Positions 1 to 8,116 are shown, counted from the stretch's first letter. The stretch: DNA of 15,995 nucleotides from Hemicentrotus pulcherrimus (GCA_003118195.1 BEXV01000583.1:83041-99035), one strand, 5' to 3'. Translations and numbers: made by a program. The notes: generated by a model not told the origin, from the sequence alone.

Positions 1-845
1 TGAAAGAAAGAGGACGCTGAGAGAGAGAGACAGAGAGGGAGAAAGACAGAGCAACTGGACTGCTTGATAGCAACATGAAGATGCTTACAAGGTCTGTGAG
101 ACGTAAGCGACCCCACCCTACATGTTCATGTATATCCGTGGGATTTGAGACGAGAGAAGGGAAGTGAGAGGAAGGAGGAGGAAGGGGGAGGAAGAGGGAA
201 AAGGAAAGTGAAAGAGAGGATGCTGAGAGACAGAGAGGGAGAAATACATGGAGAGAGACAGGGGAGAGGGAGAGACAGAGAGGAAAGAGAGGAAAGAGAG
301 GAAAGAGGGAAAAGAGACAGAGTGATGGAGGAAAAGATACAGAGAAAAGGGGATGAAGGAGGGAGAGAAAAAGGGGGAAGCCGAGGAAGACAGAGAGGGA
401 GAGACAGAGAGGAGAGTGACAGTAAAAGAGGAAAATATACAGAAAAGAGACAGCGGGGTAGAGGGAAAGAGACAGAGAAAAGGAGACAGAGAGAGAAAGA
501 GAAATAGAGAAAGAGAAGAGAAAAGAGGGAGATGGAGATAAGACAGACGAGAGAGGGAAGCTGGAGACAGAAAAGCAGAAAGAAAGAGTGAGAAGGGAGT
601 TGAAGATAGACAACCAGAGACTGGAAAGAGCTCATGATGAAAACAGGAGACAGAGGAGAGACAGAGAGTGCTGGACATGATAACAAAAATGAATTTAAGG
701 AAAAAAAGGAGAGAGAAAAATGGAAAAGAAGAAAGCTGAGAAGAGTGAAACAGAGTGGAAGAGAGAAGGGGAATGTGTGCGATGTGCAGGGATTTGAGAG
801 GATATGCGAAGATGGTGGGGAAAAGCTGAAGAGAATGTCAAGGCA
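1..845. repeat. Polypurine (GA-rich) low-complexity tract
   Basis: The + strand is almost entirely A and G at 1-56 and 141-770 and then becomes less pure up to about 845. Variants of GACAGAGAGGGA recur throughout, and AGGAAAGAG is repeated three times perfectly at 281-307. The segment at 57-140 between the purine blocks is ordinary sequence. Long open frames on both strands here (118-686 and 145-507) translate to Arg/Glu/Lys or Ser/Leu/Phe monotony and are composition artefacts. The strand bias suits triplex formation, which is inference. Confidence 0.9.
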
Positions 846-1328
846 GGGTTAAATTGCATTGGACGTACATTAGGGATGTACATGTACATGTACATGAACG
901 TGTAGGTTACATCCATTAGTAGAAAGAGGTGGAGGAGTAGAATGGAAGAGAGTCCTGATGAGGAAGATGTGCAGAAAAGGAGATGGATGGGTGTGGGCTT
1001 GCCAAGCAGGAGAAAGCTATGAGAAAAGTCAAGAAAACTGAAATCCACAAAAATCTGAATGGAATAAAACACGAAGATGGAAGCAATAGATGTGCACAAG
1101 TGTGCGATAGAGAATACAGAGCATACAGTACATGTATAAAGCACAGGATATCATGTTTTTCATTTTAATGACTTCTGATCAACACCGACTTTAAACTAGC
1201 TCTTACAGACTTTGGTGGTAAACGCTTTATAAGCAAAGTTCTTATTATTATGAGACTGTAGTATAAAACTCCCTCTTTACTTGTAGGCCTACTACTGTAC
1301 ACTTCATGTTGGCCGTCACACTATAATG
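846..1328. other. Unclassified AT-rich intronic sequence with a TACATG run
   Basis: There is a TACATG hexamer run at about 877-896. The rest is ordinary AT-rich sequence without a coding frame or clear repeat. I see nothing else supportable here. Confidence 0.5.
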
Positions 1329-1848
1329 TATCAAGGCTCCTTGTACCAGGTATGGATGGATGCCTGCCATCTCATGAGTCATGCCTAGCGATGCTCATCA
1401 GTCTCTAAAAATTACATTTTTCTTTTAATCATCACAGACCCAACTAAACCATAGAAAAGGTCCTTTCCAACTGAATTGGGTTTGTACATGTACGACTGCA
1501 TGTACGAGACATATCAAGGCTCTGTGAACCAGGTACATGTTTTAAAGCCTGGATGCCTTTCGTCTTATGAGTCATGCAGAGTGATGCTCATCAGTCTCTA
1601 AGCATTACATTTTTCTTGTAATCAATGCTGATTTTAATCACAAACATGAAAACCACAGAAGATGTCTTTCCAACTGAATTGGATTTGTACAAGTATAATA
1701 TAATGTACAGTAGGTCGACTATACTAGACATACCGACTGCATGTACGAGACATATCAAGGCTCTGTGAACCAGGTACTGTACATGTAAGCCTGGATGCCT
1801 TTCATATCATGAGTCATGCTTGACTTGTAGCGATGCTCATCGCTCTCT
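1329..1848. repeat. Threefold tandem repeat, about 183-241 bp units, one TGAGTCA per unit
   Basis: Units begin at TATCAAGGCTC: 1329-1511, 1512-1752 and a partial third at 1753-1848. Shared blocks are ACCAGGTA, GGATGCCT, ATGAGTCATGC, GATGCTCATC, TTACATTTTTCTT, TTTCCAACTGAATTGG and GACTGCATGTACGAGACATA. Unit 2 is longer because about 50 bp are inserted before GACTGCATGTACGAG. Each unit has TGAGTCA, at 1375-1381, 1568-1574 and 1810-1816. The copies differ by many substitutions, so the duplication is old. Confidence 0.88.
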
Positions 1849-1974
1849 TGGGCTCCACGACCCACCTGCTGGTGTAATGGTATCCAGCATTATGAAGATA
1901 AGATTTCATGAAATTTCATTTCCATCCGATAACAAATGTCCCAGGGAAGAAGAAAGGAAATATAACATTAAAGA

Positions 1975-2100
1975 AAAAGAATTGTTTGTTTTGTTGTTGT
2001 TATTTGTTCTTGTTGTTGTGTTGTAGATTTTTTTTGTGGGGAGGGGGTTTTGTGATGTTGATGGTGGTGCTAATGGTGTTATTGTTTTTTACATTTTTAA
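1975..2100. repeat. T/G-rich low-complexity stretch (TTG-type)
   Basis: Irregular TTG and TGTT repeats on the + strand, followed by a G-rich patch (GGGGAGGGGG at about 2038-2047) and GATGGTGGTG-like sequence. No stable unit length is present. Open frames crossing it (1820-2129) are composition-driven. Confidence 0.75.
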
Positions 2101-2779
2101 CAGAAAGAAGAAAGCATGATTTTGATTGATAGGATGGTCATATCGAACCTGAAGAAAACGTTTTTGTTATCAATTGACAAATGCAAACCATTTTCACAAG
2201 CGACATGGGCAAAATTGAAAACAATAGATTAAAATATGACATCTTTAAACAAAACCTGTTTTACGTTGCACCCGAAACCTCCTAGATAAATTAAACACTT
2301 TTCCATAGAAATTTAAATGAAACATTTCCACCTGAAAATTTCAATAAAAACAAAAAAGCAGTGAATTTTTACGGAACATCCACCAATCAATGATAAAAGC
2401 TTGCCAAAAGAATTGAGCACTTTCCTAAAGCCCTTTCCGGTGTGAAAGGGGCTTTATCGAATCAAGGTGTTTTCTTCCTTCTCAGAGAAGCAGATTTCTT
2501 TTCATCAAAGATTGAAGAGAAATCACTGGAGTATTGGCCTACATGGAGATCACCTGCTAACACAATCAATCTCCAGCCCTAGATACTGGGTCATTGGAAT
2601 CTTCAAGTACTACTAAATTCAGTGGCTGTACTCAGGCCTGGCTGTACTGCACAATGTATAGGCTAGGACAAATGGGCATGTCATGTTGGCCCATAAATGT
2701 AATGTAATGAAATGTATAGATTGTAGTGTACTGATTGTCAGATTGTCACTCTTGAAACAGAAAAAAATTAACATACATA
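2101..2779. other. AT-rich intronic sequence with one small hairpin
   Basis: Mostly unique-looking AT-rich DNA. An inverted repeat lies at 2427-2455 (AAAGCCCTTTC pairing with GAAAGGGGCTTT, one bulged base, 6-nt loop). A minus-strand open frame at 2619-2804 has no recognisable protein and no splice context. Nothing else is supportable. Confidence 0.5.
2427..2455. repeat. Inverted repeat, 11-12 bp arms
   Basis: AAAGCCCTTTC at 2427-2437 is the near-perfect reverse complement of GAAAGGGGCTTT at 2444-2455, with one extra G in the right arm. No T-run follows, and in a eukaryotic intron a terminator role is not implied. Confidence 0.7.
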
Positions 2780-2862
2780 CTGTAAAAATCTGTGTATAAG
2801 ACACACCTTTTTTCCATTGGAAAAATTCTTAAGTCGGGAGTGCATCTTATAGACAGGTACAG
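2780..2862. mobile_element. Short foldback DNA element (GTATAAGACGCACC-type ends)
   Basis: The left arm CTGTAAAAATCTGTGTATAAG plus ACACACC is an imperfect reverse complement of the right arm GGAGTGCATCTTATAGACAG plus GTACAG. The core 18 bp match at 14 positions, and the outer CTGTA/TACAG match after a short gap. About 30 bp separate the arms. Palindromic elements built around TATAAGACGCACC are, from memory, widespread in animal genomes and usually linked to the Tc1/mariner-pogo superfamily. I see no clear target-site duplication. It is non-coding. Confidence 0.6.
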
Positions 2863-2896
2863 GATATTTTGAGTACTCGGAATATTTTGAGTCCTC
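2862..2896. repeat. Short tandem duplication, ATATTTTGAGT x2
   Basis: ATATTTTGAGT occurs at 2864-2874 and again at 2882-2892, 18 bp apart, each followed by a CTC-containing tail. It lies directly beside the foldback element and may have arisen with its insertion. Confidence 0.65.
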
Positions 2897-3672
2897 AAAA
2901 TGCTACTTTTTTGTGGTTTTCATAGGAAGTGCTCTTTAAATTTGTGGAAAATTCCATTTAAGGTAAAGACAAGTATTGGCAACGCCCTAATTTCAAAAAA
3001 TGAAATGGAAGCTCTCATTACTGTGCTTGTAACTTTACGAAGAATGGGCCAAATTTCTTATCATTTTGATGATTCCAGAACCTTGCAGATGCTAGATGCT
3101 AGATGATCAACATTTTCTGATTGATTCCACAACGTTTCTTTCACAATGCAATCGCATGACCATTACTGGTCTTTACCTTTAATTGTACATTTACTTGAAT
3201 TGAGGAACAAAATCAGAGGAATTCAATCCAATTGTAAAGTTTGTTCATTTAAACAACTATCATGGCATTCTAATGCAGACTTGGTGATCAGAAAATGGTT
3301 AAACTGTGCATACATTACATGCACATGTACATGTAGATCTATCAGAAGCTAAAATTGCTTCGCTGAATATTTCATCAATGAAAACGTAAAACAAACAGCC
3401 TACGAATTGAAGCATATGAAACATAAATATGGCCCTAACATTACGCACATCCTTTTCTCTCATTTTCTCTGGAATATCTAACTCTAGGTTATGCATGCAT
3501 GGGTTTGCGTGTGTGTGTGCGTACACGTATGTGTGTTAAAATGTGCCCTTGACCGATACTGCAGCTCTCACTTAGCCCTCACAATGTTCAAAGACATCTT
3601 TGTCACAGTGCTAATTATGACATAACGCGAATGCACACCCAGCTAGTGTTATCTTATATTGCCCCATAATTA
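2897..3672. other. AT-rich intronic sequence with a GT microsatellite
   Basis: Ordinary AT-rich sequence with no supportable gene. A GT-rich run (GCGTGTGTGTGTGCG followed by TACACGTATGTGTG) lies at 3507-3537. Short open frames at 2900-3106 and 3146-3352 have no recognisable product. Confidence 0.5.
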
Positions 3673-3984
3673 AGGCCTGTCCTTATCAGACCAAAGATGC
3701 AAAATACCCGCTATTTTCAGACACAGGATATTTTCCTGAAGCTCAAAATTTCCTCTTCCCCAGACCGATATGCTCATCACAAATTTGCTCGTATCAAATT
3801 ATTTCCCAAATAGCGCCATATTTTTGAAACAAGACCAAGATTTCTCTGGGATATTTTCTCTACCGAATATTCTGCTAATTGTATCTGCGGGTTGATGAAG
3901 GCGCAAATTAGCTGGCTAATTTGAGATCGGACTAGTTAAAATAAGCTGGTTATTTGGCAAACTCGAGCAGATGATGACAGGCCT
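3673..3984. mobile_element. MITE-like inverted-repeat element, copy 1 (AGGCCTGTCCTTATCA ends)
   Basis: The 312-bp segment starts AGGCCTGTCCTTATCAG and ends CAGATGATGACAGGCCT; the termini match as inverted repeats at 14 of 17 positions. It shares ends and internal blocks (CCCGCTATTTT, GCGCAAATT, GCTGGTTATTTGGCAAACTC) with the element at 5858-6201, so both belong to one family. It has no open frame, as expected for a non-autonomous DNA transposon. Flanks are TTA on the left and ACATTG on the right, with no convincing target duplication. More diverged than copy 2, so older or more decayed. Confidence 0.78.
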
Positions 3985-4155
3985 ACATTGCCCCATATTG
4001 CCATAACATTATACACACCCTACGCATGCATCCTGGTTACCAGATCTTAAGTTATTCATAACACCGCAGGGGATAGACATTACTCCTTCAGATGACTAAC
4101 CTTGTACCTGAGATATTCAATGTTAAGTGTAATAAGCTGCACTGGTCATGATGGT

Positions 4156-4383
4156 GGCGTTGTTCATATCATTAGAGTGACTGTTCAGGCAGTGCTGCAT
4201 CATTAATGTATAGTAGAATATACTATTCATGAATTGGTGTTGTTCATATCATTAATGTTCACAGCTTTAGAGAGTGGCATAGTGTTCAGACAGTGCTGTA
4301 TATTTAATGTATAGTAGAATATACTATTCATGACTTGGTGTTGTTTATATCATTAATGTGCATCAGTTGTAGAGAGTGACATG
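4156..4383. repeat. Tandem repeat, 2.5 units of 80-101 bp
   Basis: Units start at GGYGTTGTTCATATCATTA: 4156-4235, 4236-4336 and a partial unit from 4337. Each full unit contains AGTGCTG and ATGTATAGTAGAATATACTATTCATGA. The first unit lacks about 21 bp present in the second (around TTCACAGCTTTAGAGAG). The internal ATAGTA/TACTAT arms make a small palindrome in each full unit. Confidence 0.88.
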
Positions 4384-5315
4384 AGAATATTTGGGCATGT
4401 TCAAATTTAAAATCCATGCAACTTCACTCTGATCAGTTTAATAATCACACTGTCACACATTTAGAGCTGTTTAATATTAGACTGTCAAAACTTTAGAATC
4501 ATGATTTGTCATATGTTTTGATGTGGCTGAGTACACATACAATGTAGACATAAATGTATTTGGGTTTGTTTATTGTGGGTAATTATTTTCAAACATTCAC
4601 CAAAGCAACATGATGCAAGTCAAAACAAAATTTCCCCCAAACACTGTACATGTGTGTGTGGTTAGATCTATGTCATGAATTTGGCAAGAGGGCGAGTTTT
4701 CATCAAATTAAAGACATTCACTAAAATCAGACAGACTGACACCACACAACAGTTATTGGTGAAAAGGAGTGGACTTCACTTGGACACATAATGTACAACT
4801 GACAGGTCTTAATAAGCAAACCGTCCAAGAAGATCCGTTTGACAGGGGAAATTAATCATCATGAACGTCTTGCCCAAACCCAGACTGAGTGCTTTTCACA
4901 ATTAAACTTGCACCAAAATTAGGAGCAGCACAGTATACTGTATATTTCCAAATGGGACACAAGTTTTGCTGCGTGTAAGATTTGTACTCATTTTAATAAA
5001 TGGTAACATTTCAGGTGTAAATGGCAAAGGCAGAGGGGTCCAAATCTGTTGTACATGTACATGTAAGCCAATAGGCCAGCTTACTAATTTGATGCATACT
5101 TTGTAATCAAAGGTTATTCTTGACAACCTGAAAGCTTGCCCGATATAGCAACACAAAGTATACCAGACTGGATTCCTAGTATTGCAGTGCATTCATTAAT
5201 AACAGGTTAATGGAATATCTTGTCACAAGGTCTCCAGGAAAGAAACATCCATTGAATATGTTAGTAAACCAGTCTACAGTATCTATCAAAATAAACTATA
5301 CAATAGTAACACAAT
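4384..5315. other. Unclassified AT-rich intronic sequence
   Basis: No gene or dispersed repeat that I can support. A TACATG run lies at 5050-5066. The minus-strand open frame at 4902-5192 has no recognisable product or splice context. Confidence 0.5.
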
Positions 5316-5362
5316 AGTGCACCTCTAGTACACTACAAAAGTTAGTGCAGTAGAGGTGCACT
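5316..5362. repeat. Strong 47-nt hairpin
   Basis: The left arm 5316-5337 starts AGTGCACCTCTAGT and the right arm 5341-5362 ends AGTAGAGGTGCACT. Eighteen of 22 positions pair: 12 contiguous pairs at the base, then T and CACTA paired around two mismatches, with an AAA loop and unpaired bases at the top. A further AGGTGCACT follows directly, so alternative pairings exist. It is shorter than a typical animal microRNA precursor. Confidence 0.8.
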
Positions 5363-5442
5363 AGGTGCACTTTATCTCAGCCTATATCAGCCTATGTATT
5401 TTGAGGCAATATAGGCCATACATTATGTTGTAAAGGTATTAG

Positions 5443-5613
5443 ACAACATTATGGCTTGTCCTACCTCAAAACAATTAATTAATGTATGCAATTTGCACTC
5501 TGACTTTTGAAATACCATTATGTGTAACAGGTGAATGAACAAAATTGTGATGGGGCACTCAAAAAAGACTTAATAAATGCATTAAATTTGATTACATTAC
5601 TAAAATGGCCTAT
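5443..5613. repeat. Diverged duplicate, copy A
   Basis: This segment aligns by eye with 6642-6804 in the same orientation. Shared landmarks in order: ACATT-TGGC-TGTC, CAATT/CACA-TCTGACT, TGTAACRGGTGA, TGGCACT/GGGCACT, ATGCATT, ATTACATTAC, AAAATGGYCTAT. The matches are spread over 160-170 bp with many substitutions. It is either an old segmental duplication or two members of an unnamed interspersed family. Confidence 0.7.
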
Positions 5614-5857
5614 AATAATGCACGTGGACTTCTTGAGAGGGTGGCTTTAAATGGATTTCATGATTGCGAAACCTCAACATCAACAAATAGCTGCCAGAGA
5701 CTTAGCAACAGGCACACACACATGTGGTTGGTCCTTGGCTTGTATGAATGCCAACAAAAACAACCACACAGAAAATCCTTTTAGTACGAATGATGCATGA
5801 GCTTCCCCAAAGTCAAACCACAAAATATATCCATGATTTCATTTCCTCATTGACACA
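5614..5857. other. Intronic sequence without recognisable features
   Basis: I see no repeat, gene or structured element here. The + strand open frame starting at 5748 runs into the inverted-repeat element at 5858 and is not credible. Confidence 0.5.
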
Positions 5858-6201
5858 AGGCCTGTCCTCATCAGCTCGAGATTGCCAAATGTTCCTCTAT
5901 TTGAATTATCCTGATCGCAAATTATCCAGTTAATTTACGTATTCATCAGCCCAAAGTTGCAATTAGCTGGATATTTGGTTGAGATAATCATCCCAAGATA
6001 TCTTGGGCTATAGGTATTTCGCAAAATATCCCGCTATTTTTCTGGTGTGTCCACTTTCACCCAGCCAGAAGACTCCCACTATGCGCGAACGCTGAGCAAA
6101 ATATCTCAAGCTGATGTAGACGCAATTTGTAACTTTGGGATTATTCCTCAAATCAGAAATAGCAGGCTATTTGGCAATCTCGAGCTGATGAGGACAGGCC
6201 T
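5858..6201. mobile_element. MITE-like inverted-repeat element, copy 2, with perfect 33-bp terminal inverted repeats
   Basis: The 344-bp element starts AGGCCTGTCCTCATCAGC at 5858, and its first 33 bases are the exact reverse complement of 6169-6201. Less perfect inverted similarity continues inward (for example CCCAAAGTTGCAATT near 5950 against CAATTTGTAACTTTGGG near 6123-6140). A perfect 16-bp palindrome, CCCAAGATATCTTGGG, lies at 5992-6007 near the centre. It has no coding capacity. Flanks are CACA on the left and ACTG on the right, without an obvious target duplication; because AGGCCT is itself palindromic the exact edge could shift by one or two bases. The perfect ends suggest a younger copy than 3673-3984. 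Confidence 0.9.
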
Positions 6202-6641
6202 ACTGTGAATTGTATCCACATTCAACTACTGTTTGCTATGAATGATGTGGAAGAAAAGGACAATAACAAAAGAATTCCATATTTTTATTGCCTTTCATGA
6301 GAGTAGTGACTCAGTAATAGCCCATTGGCTTTGAATCTTTATTGACAAGATTGAATGACAGCCTCATAGCGGTATATGCTGGTAGCCATTACGGAAATAG
6401 AAATAGAACACAAATAGAAATGAACACTCCACAGTAATACTTCTTAGCTCTTACATGTGCAAATATGGCTGTATGCCCAGCTATGAACTTTATCAATTTC
6501 AACTTTCAAGTCGTAATTTCATATAGCATAGAAGAGGCAGTAATAAACTATTTTTGCAATGTAATCAAATTAATGCATAAATCTTTAATAGATGCCATGT
6601 CACATACATGTACATGTACATGTATTGTTGCTAGGTAGGGC
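6202..6641. other. AT-rich intronic sequence, possibly regulatory
   Basis: A relatively complex stretch at 6290-6420 includes AATCTTTATTGACAAGATT at 6336-6354, a 6-bp-arm inverted repeat. A TACATG run lies at 6606-6624. No gene is supportable. Confidence 0.45.
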
Positions 6642-6804
6642 AAACATTGTGGCATGTCGTTCCTAACAACACAGGATGTATGAGATTCACATTCTGACTA
6701 CAAAATAAAATTATTTGTAACGGGTGACTGAAATGATTATTAACATGGCACTAAACAAATATTTATGCATTGAAGAATGTTATTACATTACAAAAATGGT
6801 CTAT
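6642..6804. repeat. Diverged duplicate, copy B
   Basis: Counterpart of 5443-5613 in direct orientation. Copy B is immediately preceded by a TACATG microsatellite (6606-6624) that copy A lacks. The inverted-repeat element at 5858-6201 lies between the two copies. Confidence 0.7.
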
Positions 6805-6910
6805 TGGGAATGGGGTAGCATATCCTGCCAACTTGCTTCAGTGTTGGTAAATAAATACCACATCTGCAATTCAAGATAATAACTGATTTCAGAGAATCTT
6901 TTCAAGGACT

Positions 6911-6939
6911 GGTACATACATATGTACAGTGTATGTACC
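6911..6939. repeat. Inverted repeat with 10-bp perfect arms
   Basis: GGTACATACA at 6911-6920 is the exact reverse complement of TGTATGTACC at 6930-6939, around a 9-nt loop. It looks like a diverged member of the TACATG-type palindromic sequence common in this window. Confidence 0.75.
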
Positions 6940-7049
6940 CTGTAGAATTACTGAATATAGTATCTTAATGCTGATTGTGATATAACATCTCTCCCTTTCC
7001 ATTTTAATTTATGGGAGAATAGGCAATGGAAGAGATTGCTGCATCAAGT

Positions 7050-7375
7050 GATATGGGTCCCCTGCCGGGATTTGTATTTATTGCCTGACACGGTCCACTG
7101 AGCCATGAAATTTTAATTCGCATTTTCTCCTCATTTGTTCCAAAATCCGCAGGCGACCTGCAGGAGCGTCCCAACGCTATGGCATGTGTTTGGAGGTAGA
7201 AGGGCGTTGACTCGAATCATTTGACAGAGAGTTGATGACCTTCTGGCTCCAAAAGGACGGTGTGTATGAATCGTATGAGTCACACGCTTGCTCAGTGGGG
7301 CAGAGAAGGCCTTTGGAAATATGACTGGCTGAACTTAATGGCTCACTAAAGAAGGGCCTGATTGCATGGATCACT
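7050..7375. promoter_or_regulatory. Complex, less AT-rich stretch; possible intronic cis-regulatory module
   Basis: Unlike its surroundings this stretch is non-repetitive and richer in G and C. It includes a homeodomain-like TTTTAATTCG, the inverted repeat GCAGGCGACCTGC at 7149-7161, and TATGAGTCACAC (an AP-1-like TGAGTCA) near 7275. A minus-strand frame is open across 7177-7374 but the peptide is not recognisable and no good splice sites frame it. The regulatory reading is inference from composition only. Confidence 0.3.
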
Positions 7376-7378
7376 CAC

Positions 7379-7449
7379 ACGCTTTCTCTTGTCTATCCAA
7401 CTCTCTCTCTCTTTCTCTTTCTTTCTCTATACAACACTCTCCCTCTCTC

Positions 7450-7492
<43 letters not shown>

Positions 7493-7640
7493 CTATCATT
7501 CTCTCTTTATTCCCTCTTTATTCTTTGATTCCCTTCTCCTCTTAACTGATGTACATGTACATTGTCATATTCCATGTCAGTTCTTTTATCCCTCCCTTTT
7601 CTCACTTTCTCTCCTCTCTTTTTTTCTCTCCCTTTCCCTC
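7379..7640. repeat. Polypyrimidine tract with (CT)n core
   Basis: The + strand is nearly all C and T, with a perfect CT dinucleotide run at 7453-7489. A TACATG-containing interruption lies at about 7545-7575. The open frames at 7362-7870 on the + strand are Ser/Leu/Phe-rich composition artefacts. Confidence 0.92.
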
Positions 7641-7974
7641 CCTTCTCCCTCTCCATTTCACTTGGATTCTACATGTACATAATATCATCGGCTCTATATC
7701 TTCTCTCTCTTGTTATCTCCCTATTAAAGCCACTCACTCAATATTTCTGCCTGGGAAAAGAAATCAATCTTTTATACACATGGCTAATACTCTACATGGA
7801 GGTACTTTTCCCTTATTCTCTCATCACAGCTCATTCTTCTTTTAATTTGATACCTACATGTATACCTTAGGTGAAATGCTGAGATTGTGTCCTTGGGTTG
7901 CTCATGCATGCATGTATCACCAGCAAAATGTGCACATACCTATGTCTAAAATGTACGACTGTTCTGAATACTAC
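7641..7974. other. AT-rich intronic sequence next to the CT tract
   Basis: Loosely pyrimidine-rich at first, then ordinary AT-rich sequence with scattered TACATG motifs. No gene is supportable. Confidence 0.5.
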
Positions 7975-8010
7975 TTTTGATGATGAATAAATCAAATTAA
8001 ATCAAATCAT
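7970..8010 (+). repeat. (AAATC)n-type tail, likely 3' end of a truncated non-LTR element
   Basis: TTTTGATGATGAATAAATC is followed by AAATTAAATCAAATC. Non-LTR retroelement 3' ends commonly finish in a short simple repeat after an AATAAA-like sequence, and this has that look. It lies a few bases from the splice donor of the Sbf exon. The mobile-element reading is inference; the simple repeat itself is seen directly. Confidence 0.5.
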
Positions 8011-8018
8011 CTTACCAG
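8010..8018 (-). other. 5' splice site (donor) of the Sbf exon
   Basis: On the minus strand the junction reads CTG then GTAAGATG. This matches the GTRAG donor core, although the exon ends in TG instead of AG. The conserved coding frame stays open to this point, and the family's expected continuation (FCQP) is absent immediately beyond it, which supports an intron boundary here. Confidence 0.85.
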
Positions 8019-8116
8019 TTCGAGACCTTGATGGAAGGGTACATCTTCCCAGTCTTTCTCCGGAAACCTTTGAAGGATCTTCCCGAAACCCACATGGTGA
8101 CCCTTGCAGAGTGGAG
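8016..8116 (-). CDS. SBF2: Internal coding exon of an SBF1/SBF2 (MTMR5/MTMR13)-like gene, start of uDENN domain (partial)
   Basis: Read on the minus strand, the exon starts after an ACAG acceptor at 8117-8120 and ends before a GTAAG donor at 8011-8015. It is 101 bp: two bases completing a split codon, then 33 codons without a stop, ending on a whole codon (CTG). The peptide begins [10 protein letters not shown] and continues [17 protein letters not shown], then HQGLEL. From memory, vertebrate SBF1 and SBF2 carry a near-identical block ([23 protein letters not shown]) about 20-45 residues from the N-terminus, at the beginning of the uDENN module. The peptide would therefore be followed in the next exon by FCQP-like sequence. 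SBF proteins are large cytosolic and endosomal scaffolds with DENN, GRAM, inactive myotubularin-phosphatase and PH domains; the DENN part acts on Rab GTPases and the myotubularin part pairs with active phosphatases such as MTMR2. Invertebrates usually have one Sbf, so 1-versus-2 cannot be assigned. The first residues ([10 protein letters not shown]) are not recognisably conserved, so the exact acceptor is slightly less certain than the reading frame. Confidence 0.87.

Larger units (their letters stand above)
1..8015 (-). other. Inferred intron downstream of the Sbf exon (continues past the window edge)
   Basis: This stretch follows the donor of the Sbf exon in the direction of transcription. 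I looked for the next expected coding block (FCQP followed by GGW-like residues) on the minus strand and did not find it. It holds polypurine DNA, tandem repeats, inverted-repeat elements and unclassified AT-rich sequence. The intron assignment depends wholly on the exon at 8016-8116. Confidence 0.6.

Noticed and set aside
118..686. Long open frames on both strands in the purine tract
   Set aside because: The translations are low-complexity (Ser/Leu/Phe on minus, Arg/Glu/Lys on plus). They arise because GA/CT sequence rarely makes stop codons.
7362..7870. Overlapping + strand open frames rich in Ser, Leu and Phe
   Set aside because: They follow the CT tract and have no recognisable domain, splice context or codon signal.
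1..8010. Next SBF exon (FCQP-GGW-like) on the minus strand
   Set aside because: I looked for codon patterns of FCQP and GGW by eye and found no match with an acceptor before it. A spliced alignment would be decisive.
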